A stretch of 64,000 nucleotides of DNA from Chryseobacterium sp. BGARF1 (GTDB lineage: Bacteria > Bacteroidota > Bacteroidia > Flavobacteriales > Weeksellaceae): assembly GCF_001677955.1 (NCBI RefSeq), contig NZ_LELA01000042.1, forward strand, positions 1 through 64,000, written 5' to 3'. Below, piece by piece: positions 8,207 to 17,536 of this stretch. The translations under genes were made by a program, and so were the position numbers. How positions within the stretch are numbered: the stretch's first letter is position 1; the number at the start of each line of letters is the position of its first letter. Under the pieces are notes generated by a model that worked only from the letters and a program-made list of their open reading frames with translations, did no database searches and had not been told where the DNA came from.

Positions 8207-10696
8207 TTATTTTCTATCAAAATAAGCTTTCACTTTATTTCTTATTTTAATTAATAACGGCTCTGTATAGTTTTTATCTTCATCAAAATAGCCATATCCG
8301 TAGCCATATCCGTAACCATAACCATAGCCATATCCCTGCTTTGTCACATAATCATTATAAACAAACCCTAAATGTTTGATTTCGTCATTGTGATACTTTT
8401 CAGTAATCAATTTAAGCATATACTTTTCGGTATATTCGTGACGTACGATGTATAAATTGGCATCAGAATACTTCATTAATTCGTAAGAATCGGCAACAAG
8501 CCCTACAGGAGGTGAGTCGATAATAATAAAATCATAGAGTTTTCTTAGCTCTTCAATTAATTTTACATTTCGTTCGCTCATTAAAAGTTCCGAAGGATTT
8601 GGAGGAATCGGTCCTGAAGTAGCAACATCAAGATTTGGAATATTGGTTTTATTAATGATTTGATCAATCGTTGTTTCTCCTGTAAGATAATTTGAAATCC
8701 CTAGCTTATTATCAATATTAAAATCACCGAAAATTTTTGGCTTTCGTAAATCCATTCCCAATAAGATAGTTTTCTTATCACTTAAACCTAAAACTGAAGC
8801 CAGGTTTATTGAAACATATGTTTTCCCTTCCCCTCCGACTGATGAAGTCACCAAGATTACCTTACTTTTATCATCCTCTCCCGATAAAAATCTCATATTT
8901 GCTCTAATACCTCTAAAAGCTTCTGCAACTGAAGATTTTGGAGTATTAAGAACAGTAAGCATATTTTCATTGTTATTATTACCAATCACACCCAATAACG
9001 GGATTTTGGTAGCGCTTAGTAATTCTTTAATATTCCTTACTTTACTATCAAAAAGACTTCCCAAAAGAATTAAAATCAGCGGAAAAGCAAGAAACCCACT
9101 TACTATTGTCATTTTTGCTCCTTTTACATTAGGACCAATAGGACCTTGCCCAAGATTTTTTGCAGGGTCAATTACTGTAATATCAGACTGATTGGTAGCA
9201 AGCCTCATCTCGCTTTCATTCTGCCTGCTTAGCAAGCTATTGTAAGTGGCTTCAATCATATTATAGCCTCTTTCAGCATCAAGATATTTCCTTTGCTTTT
9301 CAGGATAGGTAGTAAGATCTGAACTAGTCTCTAGAATCTGTTTCTCAATTTTATTAAGTTCAGTAATATATACAGTATGAACATTTCTAAGAGATCCTGA
9401 AGAATTTGTCTTTGCCTCGCTAATTAAGCGATTGATTTCTTTAATAGGCTCTGAATTGGGAGTGTAAATTGATGATAATTCTCTTTTCTTAAGATAAAGC
9501 GCTTTTAGCTCAGAAACAGATGCTGTAAAAAGACCATCATCAAAACCTGCCGCCGAAGGACTTATCATTTTATCGAAACCTTGAGATTCTACAGAATTTC
9601 TGATACTGTTTAAAGAATTCATTTTACTCAGTATGTCAGCTTTTTTAGATTCCAAATCTTTTATTTTCTGCAAAGATTTTTCGTCTCTGTTGGAAATATC
9701 ATAGAGCTTTTCTGAAACCTTAAGATAGTTAAGATATGCCGCACTTGAATCTAGTTTTTTTCTAATATCAGCCAAACTATTTTTCAAATACGCTCCTGTA
9801 TTTTGATCAACTTGTATTTTATCATTAAACCTTTTTTTCTGAAGCTCAGCCACTGATTTATTAAGAAAACTAACGGTGCCATTTAGATTAAAACCTGTCT
9901 TAGAGATAATCATGATGCTATTAATTTCCTTATCAAAATCTACACCCACAGTAGAAACAATTCCGTTTACAGCATCATTTACCGTGGAAAGATTTACAAT
10001 AATATTTTCATAGTTAATAGAAGGTGACACCGGGTTAGGAACCAATCTAAATCTAAGATTGGGAGTAGTGTACCATTCGTTTACTTTAATCGTTTTATCA
10101 CCAGGCCTTCCAAAATTTTCGATACTCTGAAAACCTTCAAAATCATAAGAATATAGGTACCCCGATTGCCCTTCTTCAGGTAAAGTTACTTGGTAAGCAC
10201 CTCCTCCTTTAGGCGTTAGAGTAATAGAATAATTGACTTGTTGCAAGTGCTTTCGGTCTACTTCCAAAAATACAGGGGAGTCATTTTTATCCAAATAAGT
10301 AGATTTTATGGCTCCTTTAGTAGTATAATTTACAAAAAGGCCTAATTCTTTTACCAAAAACTCGTTGTGAGATCTAGACAGCAACATTTTTTTCAAATAA
10401 ATACCATCCTGATTACCATTTTGTCCCCATATAAAATTAATAGACTGACTTGGTGTAAAGTAACTTGCGGTATTGTTTGAAATACTTAATTTTAAATCTG
10501 ATGCATAAATATTCTGCGCATAGTACTTCCCATAAAACCAAGATACAGCATAACCAATAAAAAGCATGAGTACAAACCAATACCAATTCCTCAGAACTCT
10601 TCTTAAAAAGTGTTCTATATCAAATAAAGCAAATGATCCAAATTTTTCTTTTTGCGGCTCATTTTTACCTACTAAAGCTTCTTTTCCTGGAATCAT
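8207..10696 (-). CDS. Polysaccharide co-polymerase / tyrosine autokinase (Wzc-like)
   Basis: The 829-residue inner-membrane protein controls polymerisation and export of capsular or exopolysaccharide. A first membrane segment lies at about residues 38-56, followed by a Wzz-type periplasmic region with coiled coils (about 260-510) and a second membrane segment (about 528-548). The cytoplasmic BY-kinase domain has Walker A (VTSSVGGEGKT, about 612-622), Walker A' (LLGMDLRKP) and Walker B (FIIIDSPPVG). The C-terminal region carries seven consecutive Tyr-Gly pairs before a Phe, an extreme version of the tyrosine cluster that BY-kinases autophosphorylate. It is preceded by the Wza gene 3 bases away. 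Confidence 0.93.
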   Translation of the reverse strand: MIPGKEALVGKNEPQKEKFGSFALFDIEHFLRRVLRNWYWFVLMLFIGYAVSWFYGKYYAQNIYASDLKLSISNNTASYFTPSQSINFIWGQNGNQDGIYLKKMLLSRSHNEFLVKELGLFVNYTTKGAIKSTYLDKNDSPVFLEVDRKHLQQVNYSITLTPKGGGAYQVTLPEEGQSGYLYSYDFEGFQSIENFGRPGDKTIKVNEWYTTPNLRFRLVPNPVSPSINYENIIVNLSTVNDAVNGIVSTVGVDFDKEINSIMIISKTGFNLNGTVSFLNKSVAELQKKRFNDKIQVDQNTGAYLKNSLADIRKKLDSSAAYLNYLKVSEKLYDISNRDEKSLQKIKDLESKKADILSKMNSLNSIRNSVESQGFDKMISPSAAGFDDGLFTASVSELKALYLKKRELSSIYTPNSEPIKEINRLISEAKTNSSGSLRNVHTVYITELNKIEKQILETSSDLTTYPEKQRKYLDAERGYNMIEATYNSLLSRQNESEMRLATNQSDITVIDPAKNLGQGPIGPNVKGAKMTIVSGFLAFPLILILLGSLFDSKVRNIKELLSATKIPLLGVIGNNNNENMLTVLNTPKSSVAEAFRGIRANMRFLSGEDDKSKVILVTSSVGGEGKTYVSINLASVLGLSDKKTILLGMDLRKPKIFGDFNIDNKLGISNYLTGETTIDQIINKTNIPNLDVATSGPIPPNPSELLMSERNVKLIEELRKLYDFIIIDSPPVGLVADSYELMKYSDANLYIVRHEYTEKYMLKLITEKYHNDEIKHLGFVYNDYVTKQGYGYGYGYGYGYGYGYFDEDKNYTEPLLIKIRNKVKAYFDRK

Positions 10697-10699
10697 ACA

Positions 10700-11542
10700 T
10701 TAAAGGTTTTTAATAAGTAGATAAATTGATAGCGCTGTAGTAATCACAGAAACACCACTGATAAGCGTTTGTATAGGATCTTTTCCAAAGCCGTTGAGCG
10801 CTCTTCTTTGAGTTGTAAGAAAAATCTCGTCCCCATTTTGTACATAAAAATACGGAGAATTCATCACATCTTCTCTTGTAAGATCAATCTGGGCTTTTTT
10901 GATGCCTTCGGGTAGTTTTCTGTACACCACGATATTTTTACGATCTATCGTTCTGTTTAAACCTCCATTAATAGCAATTGCTTCTGTTAAAGTCAAGGTA
11001 TTTTTATGAGCCTTTTTTTCTCCTGTAATTCCGGTGGTTTCAATATCACCCAACACGTAATAGGTTATCCCGTCTGTATTAAGTCTTACTTCAGATTTTC
11101 CGTCTTGAAAATTTTCATTTACTTTAATTTGAAGTTCTTTGGTGATATCTTCAATTGTTCTTCCTTCTGCCTTTACATAACCTATCCCAAAAACTAGTAT
11201 ATCCCCTTTAGAGTCAACCTTTAACCCATTAAAATAAATCATAGCATTTCCTCCTGTACCATTTCCTCCACTTCCACTAAATAAAATATTATTACTCCCT
11301 GCTGCTGCAGTGTTTAATGCAGAATAAAATTGTGCGGCATCACCTTTAGGAGTGGTCACAATATTCAAAGTCAACATATCATTTTTGGTAACCCTGTAAA
11401 CCGGAGTATTGTATGGAATTAATCCCTCCTCATTGATAACAAGACTTTCGCTGGGCTGCATATATTTTACATCTTTGGTTGTGATACAGGAAACCAACAC
11501 AAAAGGCAAAATTAAAAATAGGAAATACGTATAAATTTTCAT
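10700..11542 (-). CDS. Outer membrane polysaccharide export lipoprotein (Wza-like)
   Basis: The 280-residue protein has a lipoprotein signal (lipobox LVSC, Cys about residue 19), a polysaccharide-export (PES) domain starting at YRVTKNDMLTLNIV, a SLBB-like region (YVLGDIETTGITGEKKA), and a C-terminal hydrophobic segment (LISGVSVITTALSIYLLIKNL). Such proteins form the outer-membrane channel for capsule or exopolysaccharide. It is shorter than E. coli Wza but normal for Bacteroidota. It is immediately upstream of the Wzc-like gene and co-transcribed with it. Confidence 0.92.
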   Translation of the reverse strand: MKIYTYFLFLILPFVLVSCITTKDVKYMQPSESLVINEEGLIPYNTPVYRVTKNDMLTLNIVTTPKGDAAQFYSALNTAAAGSNNILFSGSGGNGTGGNAMIYFNGLKVDSKGDILVFGIGYVKAEGRTIEDITKELQIKVNENFQDGKSEVRLNTDGITYYVLGDIETTGITGEKKAHKNTLTLTEAIAINGGLNRTIDRKNIVVYRKLPEGIKKAQIDLTREDVMNSPYFYVQNGDEIFLTTQRRALNGFGKDPIQTLISGVSVITTALSIYLLIKNL

Positions 11543-11572
11543 CGTAATAAATGTAGTTTGTAAAAATAGAAT

Positions 11573-12703
11573 TTAATTATCAGTTTTCAGCTTATTATTC
11601 CGCATTAGAAAAATAATATCGGGAATATAAGCTCCAAGGAAGCCTAAAAATAGAATAATCACCAATAACAGATTTACATTAATATGTCTCAGATAATAGG
11701 TAATGGCTACAATAAACAGGTAGTAGCATATAATATAAAAACTAGCCCTTCTATGGGTAAGGTCGAGTTTAAGAAGTTTATGGTGAATATGGTTTTTATC
11801 GGCTTCAAAAGGCGATTTTTTATTCCAAAGTCGTACTATAATAACATTTAAAGTATCTACAATAGGTAAGATAAGAATAGCAACTGCTATTACAGGAGCC
11901 GATTTCAAATGATATTTCGGAACACCTAACATTTTTTTATCAATAAAAATATCTATAAAACAGATACATGTAAATGCCAACAAAAATCCTAAAAGCATAG
12001 ATCCTGTATCTCCCATAAATATTTTAGTGGCCCGCAAGTTTGATAAATTATAATACAAAAACGCCAATACCGAACCAATTATAACAATTGATAAAATAAC
12101 CAAAGGATAATTGTACTCTCCTAAACGATAATAACTAATTCCAAAAAGAGCACTACAAATAAGAGAATAGCCACCCGCAAGGCCATCAATCCCATCGATA
12201 AGGTTGAAAGCATTGATGAGAATAATAAAAGTAATGATTGTAAAAATCACACTTACCAAATAGTGAATCTCGTAAATTCCAAAAATTCCAAATAAATTTC
12301 TAATTCTTACATCCGAACCAATGACAATAAAAACCGATACCACAATCTGTGCTATCAGCTTTTTGTAAGCACGCATGACAACAATATCATCCATAATGCC
12401 AACATAAAGCAGAATAATGAGGGAAGCAAAAAGAAATTTATATAAATCGAAAATTTCGTACGCAAAAATTGAGGTACAAATTCCTATCGAGTAAAACATC
12501 GCAATGCCTCCCAAATTAGGGATTTTCCTGAGATGAGAACTCCTTACTCCGGGCTCATCCATTAGGTTTTTACGTTTTGAGATTTTAATAATCGTAGGAA
12601 TTGAGAAAAAAGTTATCAGAAAAGAAGATAAGAAACCCAATCCTAATTTTATGTAAAAAATAGAAATACCTGTTTCATTTAAGAATAGTTCAAAATTTTT
12701 CAT
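11573..12703 (-). CDS. MraY/WecA-like undecaprenyl-phosphate sugar-1-P transferase
   Basis: The 376-residue polytopic protein has about 11 membrane helices. Family signatures are visible: DEPGVRSSHLRKIPNLGG near residue 50, the MDDIVVMRAYKKLIAQ loop, NAFNLIDGIDGLAGG with the catalytic Asp residues, FMGDTGSMLLGF, and the HIHHKLL His motif near residue 300. It transfers a sugar-1-phosphate (probably an N-acetylhexosamine) to undecaprenyl phosphate and so starts repeat-unit assembly. It precedes the Wza gene by 30 bases. Distinguishing WecA from other PNPT enzymes is not possible here. Confidence 0.92.
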   Translation of the reverse strand: MKNFELFLNETGISIFYIKLGLGFLSSFLITFFSIPTIIKISKRKNLMDEPGVRSSHLRKIPNLGGIAMFYSIGICTSIFAYEIFDLYKFLFASLIILLYVGIMDDIVVMRAYKKLIAQIVVSVFIVIGSDVRIRNLFGIFGIYEIHYLVSVIFTIITFIILINAFNLIDGIDGLAGGYSLICSALFGISYYRLGEYNYPLVILSIVIIGSVLAFLYYNLSNLRATKIFMGDTGSMLLGFLLAFTCICFIDIFIDKKMLGVPKYHLKSAPVIAVAILILPIVDTLNVIIVRLWNKKSPFEADKNHIHHKLLKLDLTHRRASFYIICYYLFIVAITYYLRHINVNLLLVIILFLGFLGAYIPDIIFLMRNNKLKTDN

Positions 12704-12807
12704 CTATTGCTTTTGGGCCTTTGTCGTCTAGTAAATATTAAAATAAAATTAAAAAAAGAATACACTTTCAAAAATCAATTTCAAAATACCGGAAATTTTA
12801 TTTGTGT

Positions 12808-13809
12808 CTATACTAGTTTCCTTATTAGTTTTTTCTGTCTAGCAAAAAAAAGCAGATAAAATATAGTTTTTTTCAGGGGTAAAGATAAAATATAATTTTT
12901 ACCAAAACGACTGTAAAACAATATATCTTTCATTTTAACATCTCTTTTTCTTATAAAATCTTCGAGTTCTTGAGACATTTTGTAAAATTGGGTCTCATTT
13001 TTAACAAAAGCAAGATAAGCTAAAAAGGTATAAATTCCTTCTAAAATTTGAAAACCTCGCAATTCCTTTGTTTTTGAAGAATATTTTGAAGTTTTAAAGT
13101 ACACTTCCACATCTTCTACAGCTTTCAAGATATCCAAACCTTTTTCGTTGTGGGTTTTCGAAATAGAATCTACTCTTTCTAGATATTGATAATGAAAATT
13201 TTGTGTCTGTGCCAAAGTTTTACATTCAAGTAAAAGCTGAGGAATCAACTGAATATCCTCAAAATGAACTCCTTTTTTAAATCTTTTATCAGCAAAAAGT
13301 TCTTTTCTAAATAATTTATTACAGGCAAAATAGCTCAAATCTGAAAATACAGAAAAATTGGCTTCCAAATCAATTTTCTCAGGCATATTGGGAATCTGCG
13401 TCAACTTTTGGGTTACATTTCCCTCTTCGTCTACTTTCTGAATATTACAAATTACCATTTCGGCATTATGTTTTTCGGCGAGATTCAGCATTTCCTCAAA
13501 CATCGTTTTAGAAACATAATCATCACTATCCACAAATCCTAGATAATCTCCTGTTGCTTGGTCAATTCCAAAATTTCGGGCATCACTCAAACCTCCGTTT
13601 TCTTTACTGAAAGCCTTTATTTTATCGGAATATTTCTCTGAAAATTCCTGAATAATATTTCCCGACCCATCTTTACTTCCGTCATTTACAACGATAATCT
13701 CAATATTCTGAAGACTTTGATTCACCAAAGAATCAAGACATTTAGCCAGATAGTTTTCAACATTATAAACCGGGACAATGACAGAAACTTTTGAGGGAAG
13801 GTTTTTCAT
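12808..13809 (-). CDS. Family 2 glycosyltransferase
   Basis: The 333-residue GT-A enzyme opens with VSVIVPVYNVENYLAKCLDS (residues 8-27), has the NDGSKDGS nucleotide-sugar loop and the metal-binding GFVDSDDYV motif around residue 95. Acceptor and donor sugars cannot be read. It follows the arginase-like gene by 3 bases and precedes the WecA-like gene, so it probably adds a sugar to the lipid-linked repeat unit of the exported polysaccharide. The basic, hydrophobic C-terminus may associate with the membrane. Confidence 0.9.
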   Translation of the reverse strand: MKNLPSKVSVIVPVYNVENYLAKCLDSLVNQSLQNIEIIVVNDGSKDGSGNIIQEFSEKYSDKIKAFSKENGGLSDARNFGIDQATGDYLGFVDSDDYVSKTMFEEMLNLAEKHNAEMVICNIQKVDEEGNVTQKLTQIPNMPEKIDLEANFSVFSDLSYFACNKLFRKELFADKRFKKGVHFEDIQLIPQLLLECKTLAQTQNFHYQYLERVDSISKTHNEKGLDILKAVEDVEVYFKTSKYSSKTKELRGFQILEGIYTFLAYLAFVKNETQFYKMSQELEDFIRKRDVKMKDILFYSRFGKNYILSLPLKKTIFYLLFFARQKKLIRKLV

Positions 13810-13812
13810 TGC

Positions 13813-14883
13813 TTAGATTTTTGTAAACCTTGCGCTTAACCAGCCTTTTTTGGCTTCATCAAAATCACTTCTCGAGCACGGAATACAATTTTCTATGTTT
13901 TCATCATCCCCAAAATACCATAAATTACTGAATGTATCGCGCTTGAAGGCATATTGTCGGTCTTCAATCAAAACATAATACATTTCGTAATGTCTTTCTT
14001 TAGGATGTGATCTCTGTATATTTATTCCTTCAATTAAATACCAAAGCATTTGTGCCAAAAGTTGATGATTGAGTTGGTTCTCAGAATAAATATTATAATT
14101 AAAAATCCCTACAGATTTCAGGTTTTCGCTTAGGCCGATTTCTTTCATGTACGCACAGATTTCTCTTCGGTTTAAACCATTTACTTGAGGATTCATAGAA
14201 AATGCATCACCAAAACTTTCAATCGCATCACAATTTACCGTTACCAAATCTGCCTGTCTAAAGAAGGGCTCGGTTCTCTCAGTAGAATTCATCATTTCTG
14301 CAAGACGAATGATATCAAACTCCACTTCTTTGATGAGCTTTACCGAATCCTGCTCATTAAGATGCTTTTGATAACCTAAATGATGATAATTTTTAATAGA
14401 AAAGCTTTTCGATCCTAAAATCTTACTTAAAAAAGTATGTTCGTTGATCATTTCGCCCTGATTTAGGGAAATAATGTTACTGATTTGAGTATAATTAATA
14501 TTGTTTTGGTGAAAATTTAAACCCGAAAATAATGAGAATGCAAAATCATTAGAACCTCCGATAATCACCGGAATAGCTCCTTTGTAATGACAAGCCGATA
14601 AAACTTCCTGCAAAATATAGTGAGAATCTTGCACCGATTTTCCGGAAACCAAGTCTCCTAGATCAACCACCGGAATTTCAAAATCGAGTTGAGAAAGCTT
14701 ATAAAATTCTTTTCTTACCGCCGTAAAATCCTGTACTTCAGCATTACCATCGGCTCCCCTGTAATCAGAAACAAAAAGAAGCACAATGCTGTTTTCTTTT
14801 ATTTCTTTGGTAATCTTATTTCCGATTTGCCAGTTTTCTGTCCTGAAATTTCTGGGTGAAATGATAAAATCTTCAAAATCCAT
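13813..14883 (-). CDS. Arginase/formimidoylglutamase-fold protein with degenerate metal motifs
   Basis: The 356-residue protein has the ureohydrolase (arginase/agmatinase/HutG) organisation: VLLFVSDYRGADGN, then the sheet segment IPVIIGGSNDFAF (residues 104-116), and VTVNCDAIESFGDAFSMNP. In active family members the second motif is GGDHS and the others are DxHxD and DxDxxDP. Here these are GGSND and a single Cys-Asp, so most Mn ligands are missing. Bacteroidota homologues with this pattern are often named formimidoylglutamase by automatic annotation. I doubt ordinary histidine-pathway activity. It leads into the GT2 gene with a 3-base gap. Confidence 0.75.
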   Translation of the reverse strand: MDFEDFIISPRNFRTENWQIGNKITKEIKENSIVLLFVSDYRGADGNAEVQDFTAVRKEFYKLSQLDFEIPVVDLGDLVSGKSVQDSHYILQEVLSACHYKGAIPVIIGGSNDFAFSLFSGLNFHQNNINYTQISNIISLNQGEMINEHTFLSKILGSKSFSIKNYHHLGYQKHLNEQDSVKLIKEVEFDIIRLAEMMNSTERTEPFFRQADLVTVNCDAIESFGDAFSMNPQVNGLNRREICAYMKEIGLSENLKSVGIFNYNIYSENQLNHQLLAQMLWYLIEGINIQRSHPKERHYEMYYVLIEDRQYAFKRDTFSNLWYFGDDENIENCIPCSRSDFDEAKKGWLSARFTKI

Positions 14884-14980
14884 GCGCTCAAATACTTATT
14901 AAAGCTCAAAAATATTAAAATTAAATGAGTCTGTAGAATTTTGAAATTATATTTCAGAACGAAAAATATCCTTTGTGATC

Positions 14981-15013
14981 AACCTTGTCAAAGTTTAAAA
15001 CTTTGACAAGGTT
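14981..15013. terminator. Palindromic terminator / repeat (AACCTTGTCAAAGT)
   Basis: AACCTTGTCAAAGT (14981-14994) and its exact complement (15000-15013) form a 14-bp stem around a 5-base loop, followed by TTTT. It sits between two minus-strand genes and would terminate the glycosidase transcript. The sequence is closely related to the perfect palindrome at 61628-61660, so it may be a mobile terminator-type repeat. Confidence 0.75.
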
Positions 15014-15035
15014 TTAAAACCCATGTAGTTTAAGC

Positions 15036-16121
15036 TTAACCCTTCGAAATCTCAAACACAAAAGTTGTAGAAGTTTCAAAAGCACCACCTTGCGTGGCTC
15101 CAAATAAAAACTGAGGTCTTTTCCCATCTTTACTCATCAAAATCATTGGACGCTCTAGTCTTCCGAATCTTTTTAAATGTTTTGGCGGGGTTGTTTCCTT
15201 AATATAAAACTGCATATTAAGATAAGCAACTTCAGGTTTTGTCCATTCAATTCCGTTTTTTGTGGTTAAATGCAAGCCATATTCGTGGTTATAAAATCCC
15301 ATATCACGGGCAATCATGTGAAATTTTCCATTTTGCTTCCATATAAAAGCATCTTCCAATTGTGCATTGTTGGGTAAGCTTGAAAAATCAATCACAGGAT
15401 TTTCAGAAACCTTTGTATAAGGTCCACTTGGAGAATCTGCTTTTGCCAAGCCGTATTTGCGGTTGCCTCGAACTGTTCCTTTTTGAGTTTCATATTCTTC
15501 AGTGTTCCAGGATTTATAAAAAAGCCAATACTTCCCGTCGTTTCCTTTTACAAAAGCCGGATTTGTGGTACAATGATCGTCCCAAGAACCGTCTTTTCCA
15601 GGAAGAAGTAAAGGTTGATCCGGTCTTTTCCATTCCCCATTCAAACTTTTTGAAACCGCCAATCCGATTCTTTTGGTATTTGTTTTTCCGTTGGAATTCC
15701 CCATAAAGAACAGGTAATATTGGCCTTCTACTTTTTTAATTAAAGGATTATGGCAGGTTGTCGCATCCCAAAACTCACCACCTCTTGGTGGAAGAATCAC
15801 TTCTTTATGTTCAAATTTATGAAAAGGAGAATCTGCTACTGCTCTACAAATTTCAGAGCCATTAAGCCAACCACCCATTCCTTTTTCTTTTTTCCAACGG
15901 GAATAAAAAAGATGTACTTTTCCATCTTCACCCCAAATAGGAGAAGAGCACCAAATGTAATAGCCTTCGAGTTCTAATGAGCGCCCGATTGGTTTTAATT
16001 TAAAATAAGGTTTATCAGAAAAATCGAAAGTTTGAGTAAATGATGAACCCAAAAACACCGCTGCAATTCCTAAAGCTGAAGTTTTTAAAAAATCTTTGCG
16101 GGTATATTTTGGATGATTCAT
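15036..16121 (-). CDS. Exported five-bladed beta-propeller glycoside hydrolase-like protein
   Basis: The 361-residue protein begins with a Tat-like signal (TRKDFLKTSALGIAAVFLGS), with Arg-Lys in place of Arg-Arg. The mature part has repeated propeller blades: VHLFYSRWKK, HNPLIKKVEGQYYLFFMG, TNPAFVKGNDGKYWLFYKSW and LEDAFIWKQNGKFHMIARD. The acidic residues at blade starts fit the GH43/GH32/GH117 superfamily. The likely role is cleavage of a glycan in the periplasm or outside the cell; the substrate is unknown. It appears monocistronic, with hairpin 14981-15013 downstream. Confidence 0.8.
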   Translation of the reverse strand: MNHPKYTRKDFLKTSALGIAAVFLGSSFTQTFDFSDKPYFKLKPIGRSLELEGYYIWCSSPIWGEDGKVHLFYSRWKKEKGMGGWLNGSEICRAVADSPFHKFEHKEVILPPRGGEFWDATTCHNPLIKKVEGQYYLFFMGNSNGKTNTKRIGLAVSKSLNGEWKRPDQPLLLPGKDGSWDDHCTTNPAFVKGNDGKYWLFYKSWNTEEYETQKGTVRGNRKYGLAKADSPSGPYTKVSENPVIDFSSLPNNAQLEDAFIWKQNGKFHMIARDMGFYNHEYGLHLTTKNGIEWTKPEVAYLNMQFYIKETTPPKHLKRFGRLERPMILMSKDGKRPQFLFGATQGGAFETSTTFVFEISKG

Positions 16122-16318
16122 TTGATTTGATTTTCAGCTAATGTAGAAGAAATGCAAATAAAGAGTGTCCTGCGGTTTCGGGTTGCTTTTAAATTAGAAT
16201 CTATTTAAAATTACCTTCTAAAATTTTCTATCAAGAATAAACATCTTGACATAATTGTTATATTTGATTTATTGATAATACGCAACAGCGTTTTACTAAT
16301 CTGATTAAAAAAACTTAC

Positions 16319-17224
16319 ATGAAAAATTTGAAAATACTATTCTTTTTATTTCTAGCCATCAGTGGCTATGCTCAGAACTTAGATTTTCGGAAGGCAATCC
16401 TTAAAAGTGATTTAATTATCGTTAGCTATGATTTCGATTTTGATACTATCCGCCTCAATGATTTTACCAATAAAACATATATTAAAATAAATAAAATCGA
16501 CAGTATCTTAAAAAACAGGCTTTCTACGATACCAAAAAACCTCACAGCCAGAAAATATTTAGACAATGAAGATTATTATTCGGATCTGATAACCAATGAA
16601 GGAGGATGTATTATGAAACCCACCGAAGCTAATAACTGGACCGCCTACACTCATATTTTCTTCATTAGAAAAAATGGAAAAGAATATCAATCTTTTTTGG
16701 TCTTACAGGGAATAGAATTGGAAAAATACAGGAAAATAGCCCATCAAATAAGAACAATCTCAAAAATAGAGCATCTGAAAAATGATAAAGAACGGTTTGA
16801 AAAAACGGTAGACTGGTTTATAGAAAATGGATTACTTCCTGACCCTGATTTTATAAAACATTATAAACAAAAAAGCATCACCACCGACACAATTCAATAT
16901 TCTGACCAACAATATAAAAACGCCCTACAACAGTTTTTAAAAGGAAACGAAGAACTGTTACCTCTTGTTCGAGACAAGTATTTTGATGAAATAAAAACAT
17001 ATTACCTTCAAAAAATGCAAGTTTTAATCGATAAAGATAAATCAGATTACAATGATTATTATGATTTTTACAAAATAGTTTCAAATATTACCAACATTTT
17101 TAATGAAGATTACAATTCAGGCGATTATATTTTAAATAGTGCTTTAACTTCAGATAAATTTAATGATTACGAGAAGAAAAATATAATGGAGCACCTATTG
17201 AAAGTAGTAACAGAATGGGAATAA
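16319..17224 (+). CDS. Secreted protein of unknown function
   Basis: The 301-residue protein has a clear signal peptide (MKNLKILFFLFLAISGYAQ). The rest is Lys-, Asp- and Tyr-rich with no domain I recognise. A Cys-containing segment (NEGGCIMKPTEANNWTAYTH) and a low-complexity Tyr/Asp stretch near residue 245 (KSDYNDYYDFYK) are visible. Its last 10 bases overlap the start of the ankyrin gene, so the two are probably translated together. A TATATTTG octamer at 16259-16266 could be its -7 promoter element. Function unknown. Confidence 0.7.
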   Translation: MKNLKILFFLFLAISGYAQNLDFRKAILKSDLIIVSYDFDFDTIRLNDFTNKTYIKINKIDSILKNRLSTIPKNLTARKYLDNEDYYSDLITNEGGCIMKPTEANNWTAYTHIFFIRKNGKEYQSFLVLQGIELEKYRKIAHQIRTISKIEHLKNDKERFEKTVDWFIENGLLPDPDFIKHYKQKSITTDTIQYSDQQYKNALQQFLKGNEELLPLVRDKYFDEIKTYYLQKMQVLIDKDKSDYNDYYDFYKIVSNITNIFNEDYNSGDYILNSALTSDKFNDYEKKNIMEHLLKVVTEWE

Positions 17225-17457
17225 AAAGTAAATTGGAAAACGTAGATAAAATATGGGAATTACTTGAAATGTGCTACTATGGTCACATTGAGCAAGTGAA
17301 ACGATTATTGGAAGAAGGTGTAGACATTAATGGGATTGGTAATAATGGAATGTCGCCATTGGATGCTGCTAAAAATGGAGAAAATGATGATATAGTTGGT
17401 TTCCTTTTAAGTATGGGAGCTAAAGAAGGATCTAATTCAACAGATGAGTTAATTTAA
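17215..17457 (+). CDS. Small ankyrin-repeat protein
   Basis: The 80-residue cytoplasmic protein contains about one and a half ankyrin repeats: ELLEMCYYGHIEQVKRLLEE, GVDINGIGNNGMSPLDAAKN and GENDDIVGFLLSMGAKEG. The Gly-x-Thr/Ser-Pro-Leu and Ala-Ala motifs are typical. It overlaps the preceding secreted-protein gene by 10 bases. Small proteins of this kind sometimes act as partners or immunity factors for a neighbouring gene product; that is speculation here. Confidence 0.75.
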   Translation: MGIKSKLENVDKIWELLEMCYYGHIEQVKRLLEEGVDINGIGNNGMSPLDAAKNGENDDIVGFLLSMGAKEGSNSTDELI

Positions 17458-17536
17458 CTATTTATTAAAAAAAATACAGCAACCTATCCTTAAATTTCTT
17501 ATTTTTAATTGTTTAACACAATTAAATTCACAAACG

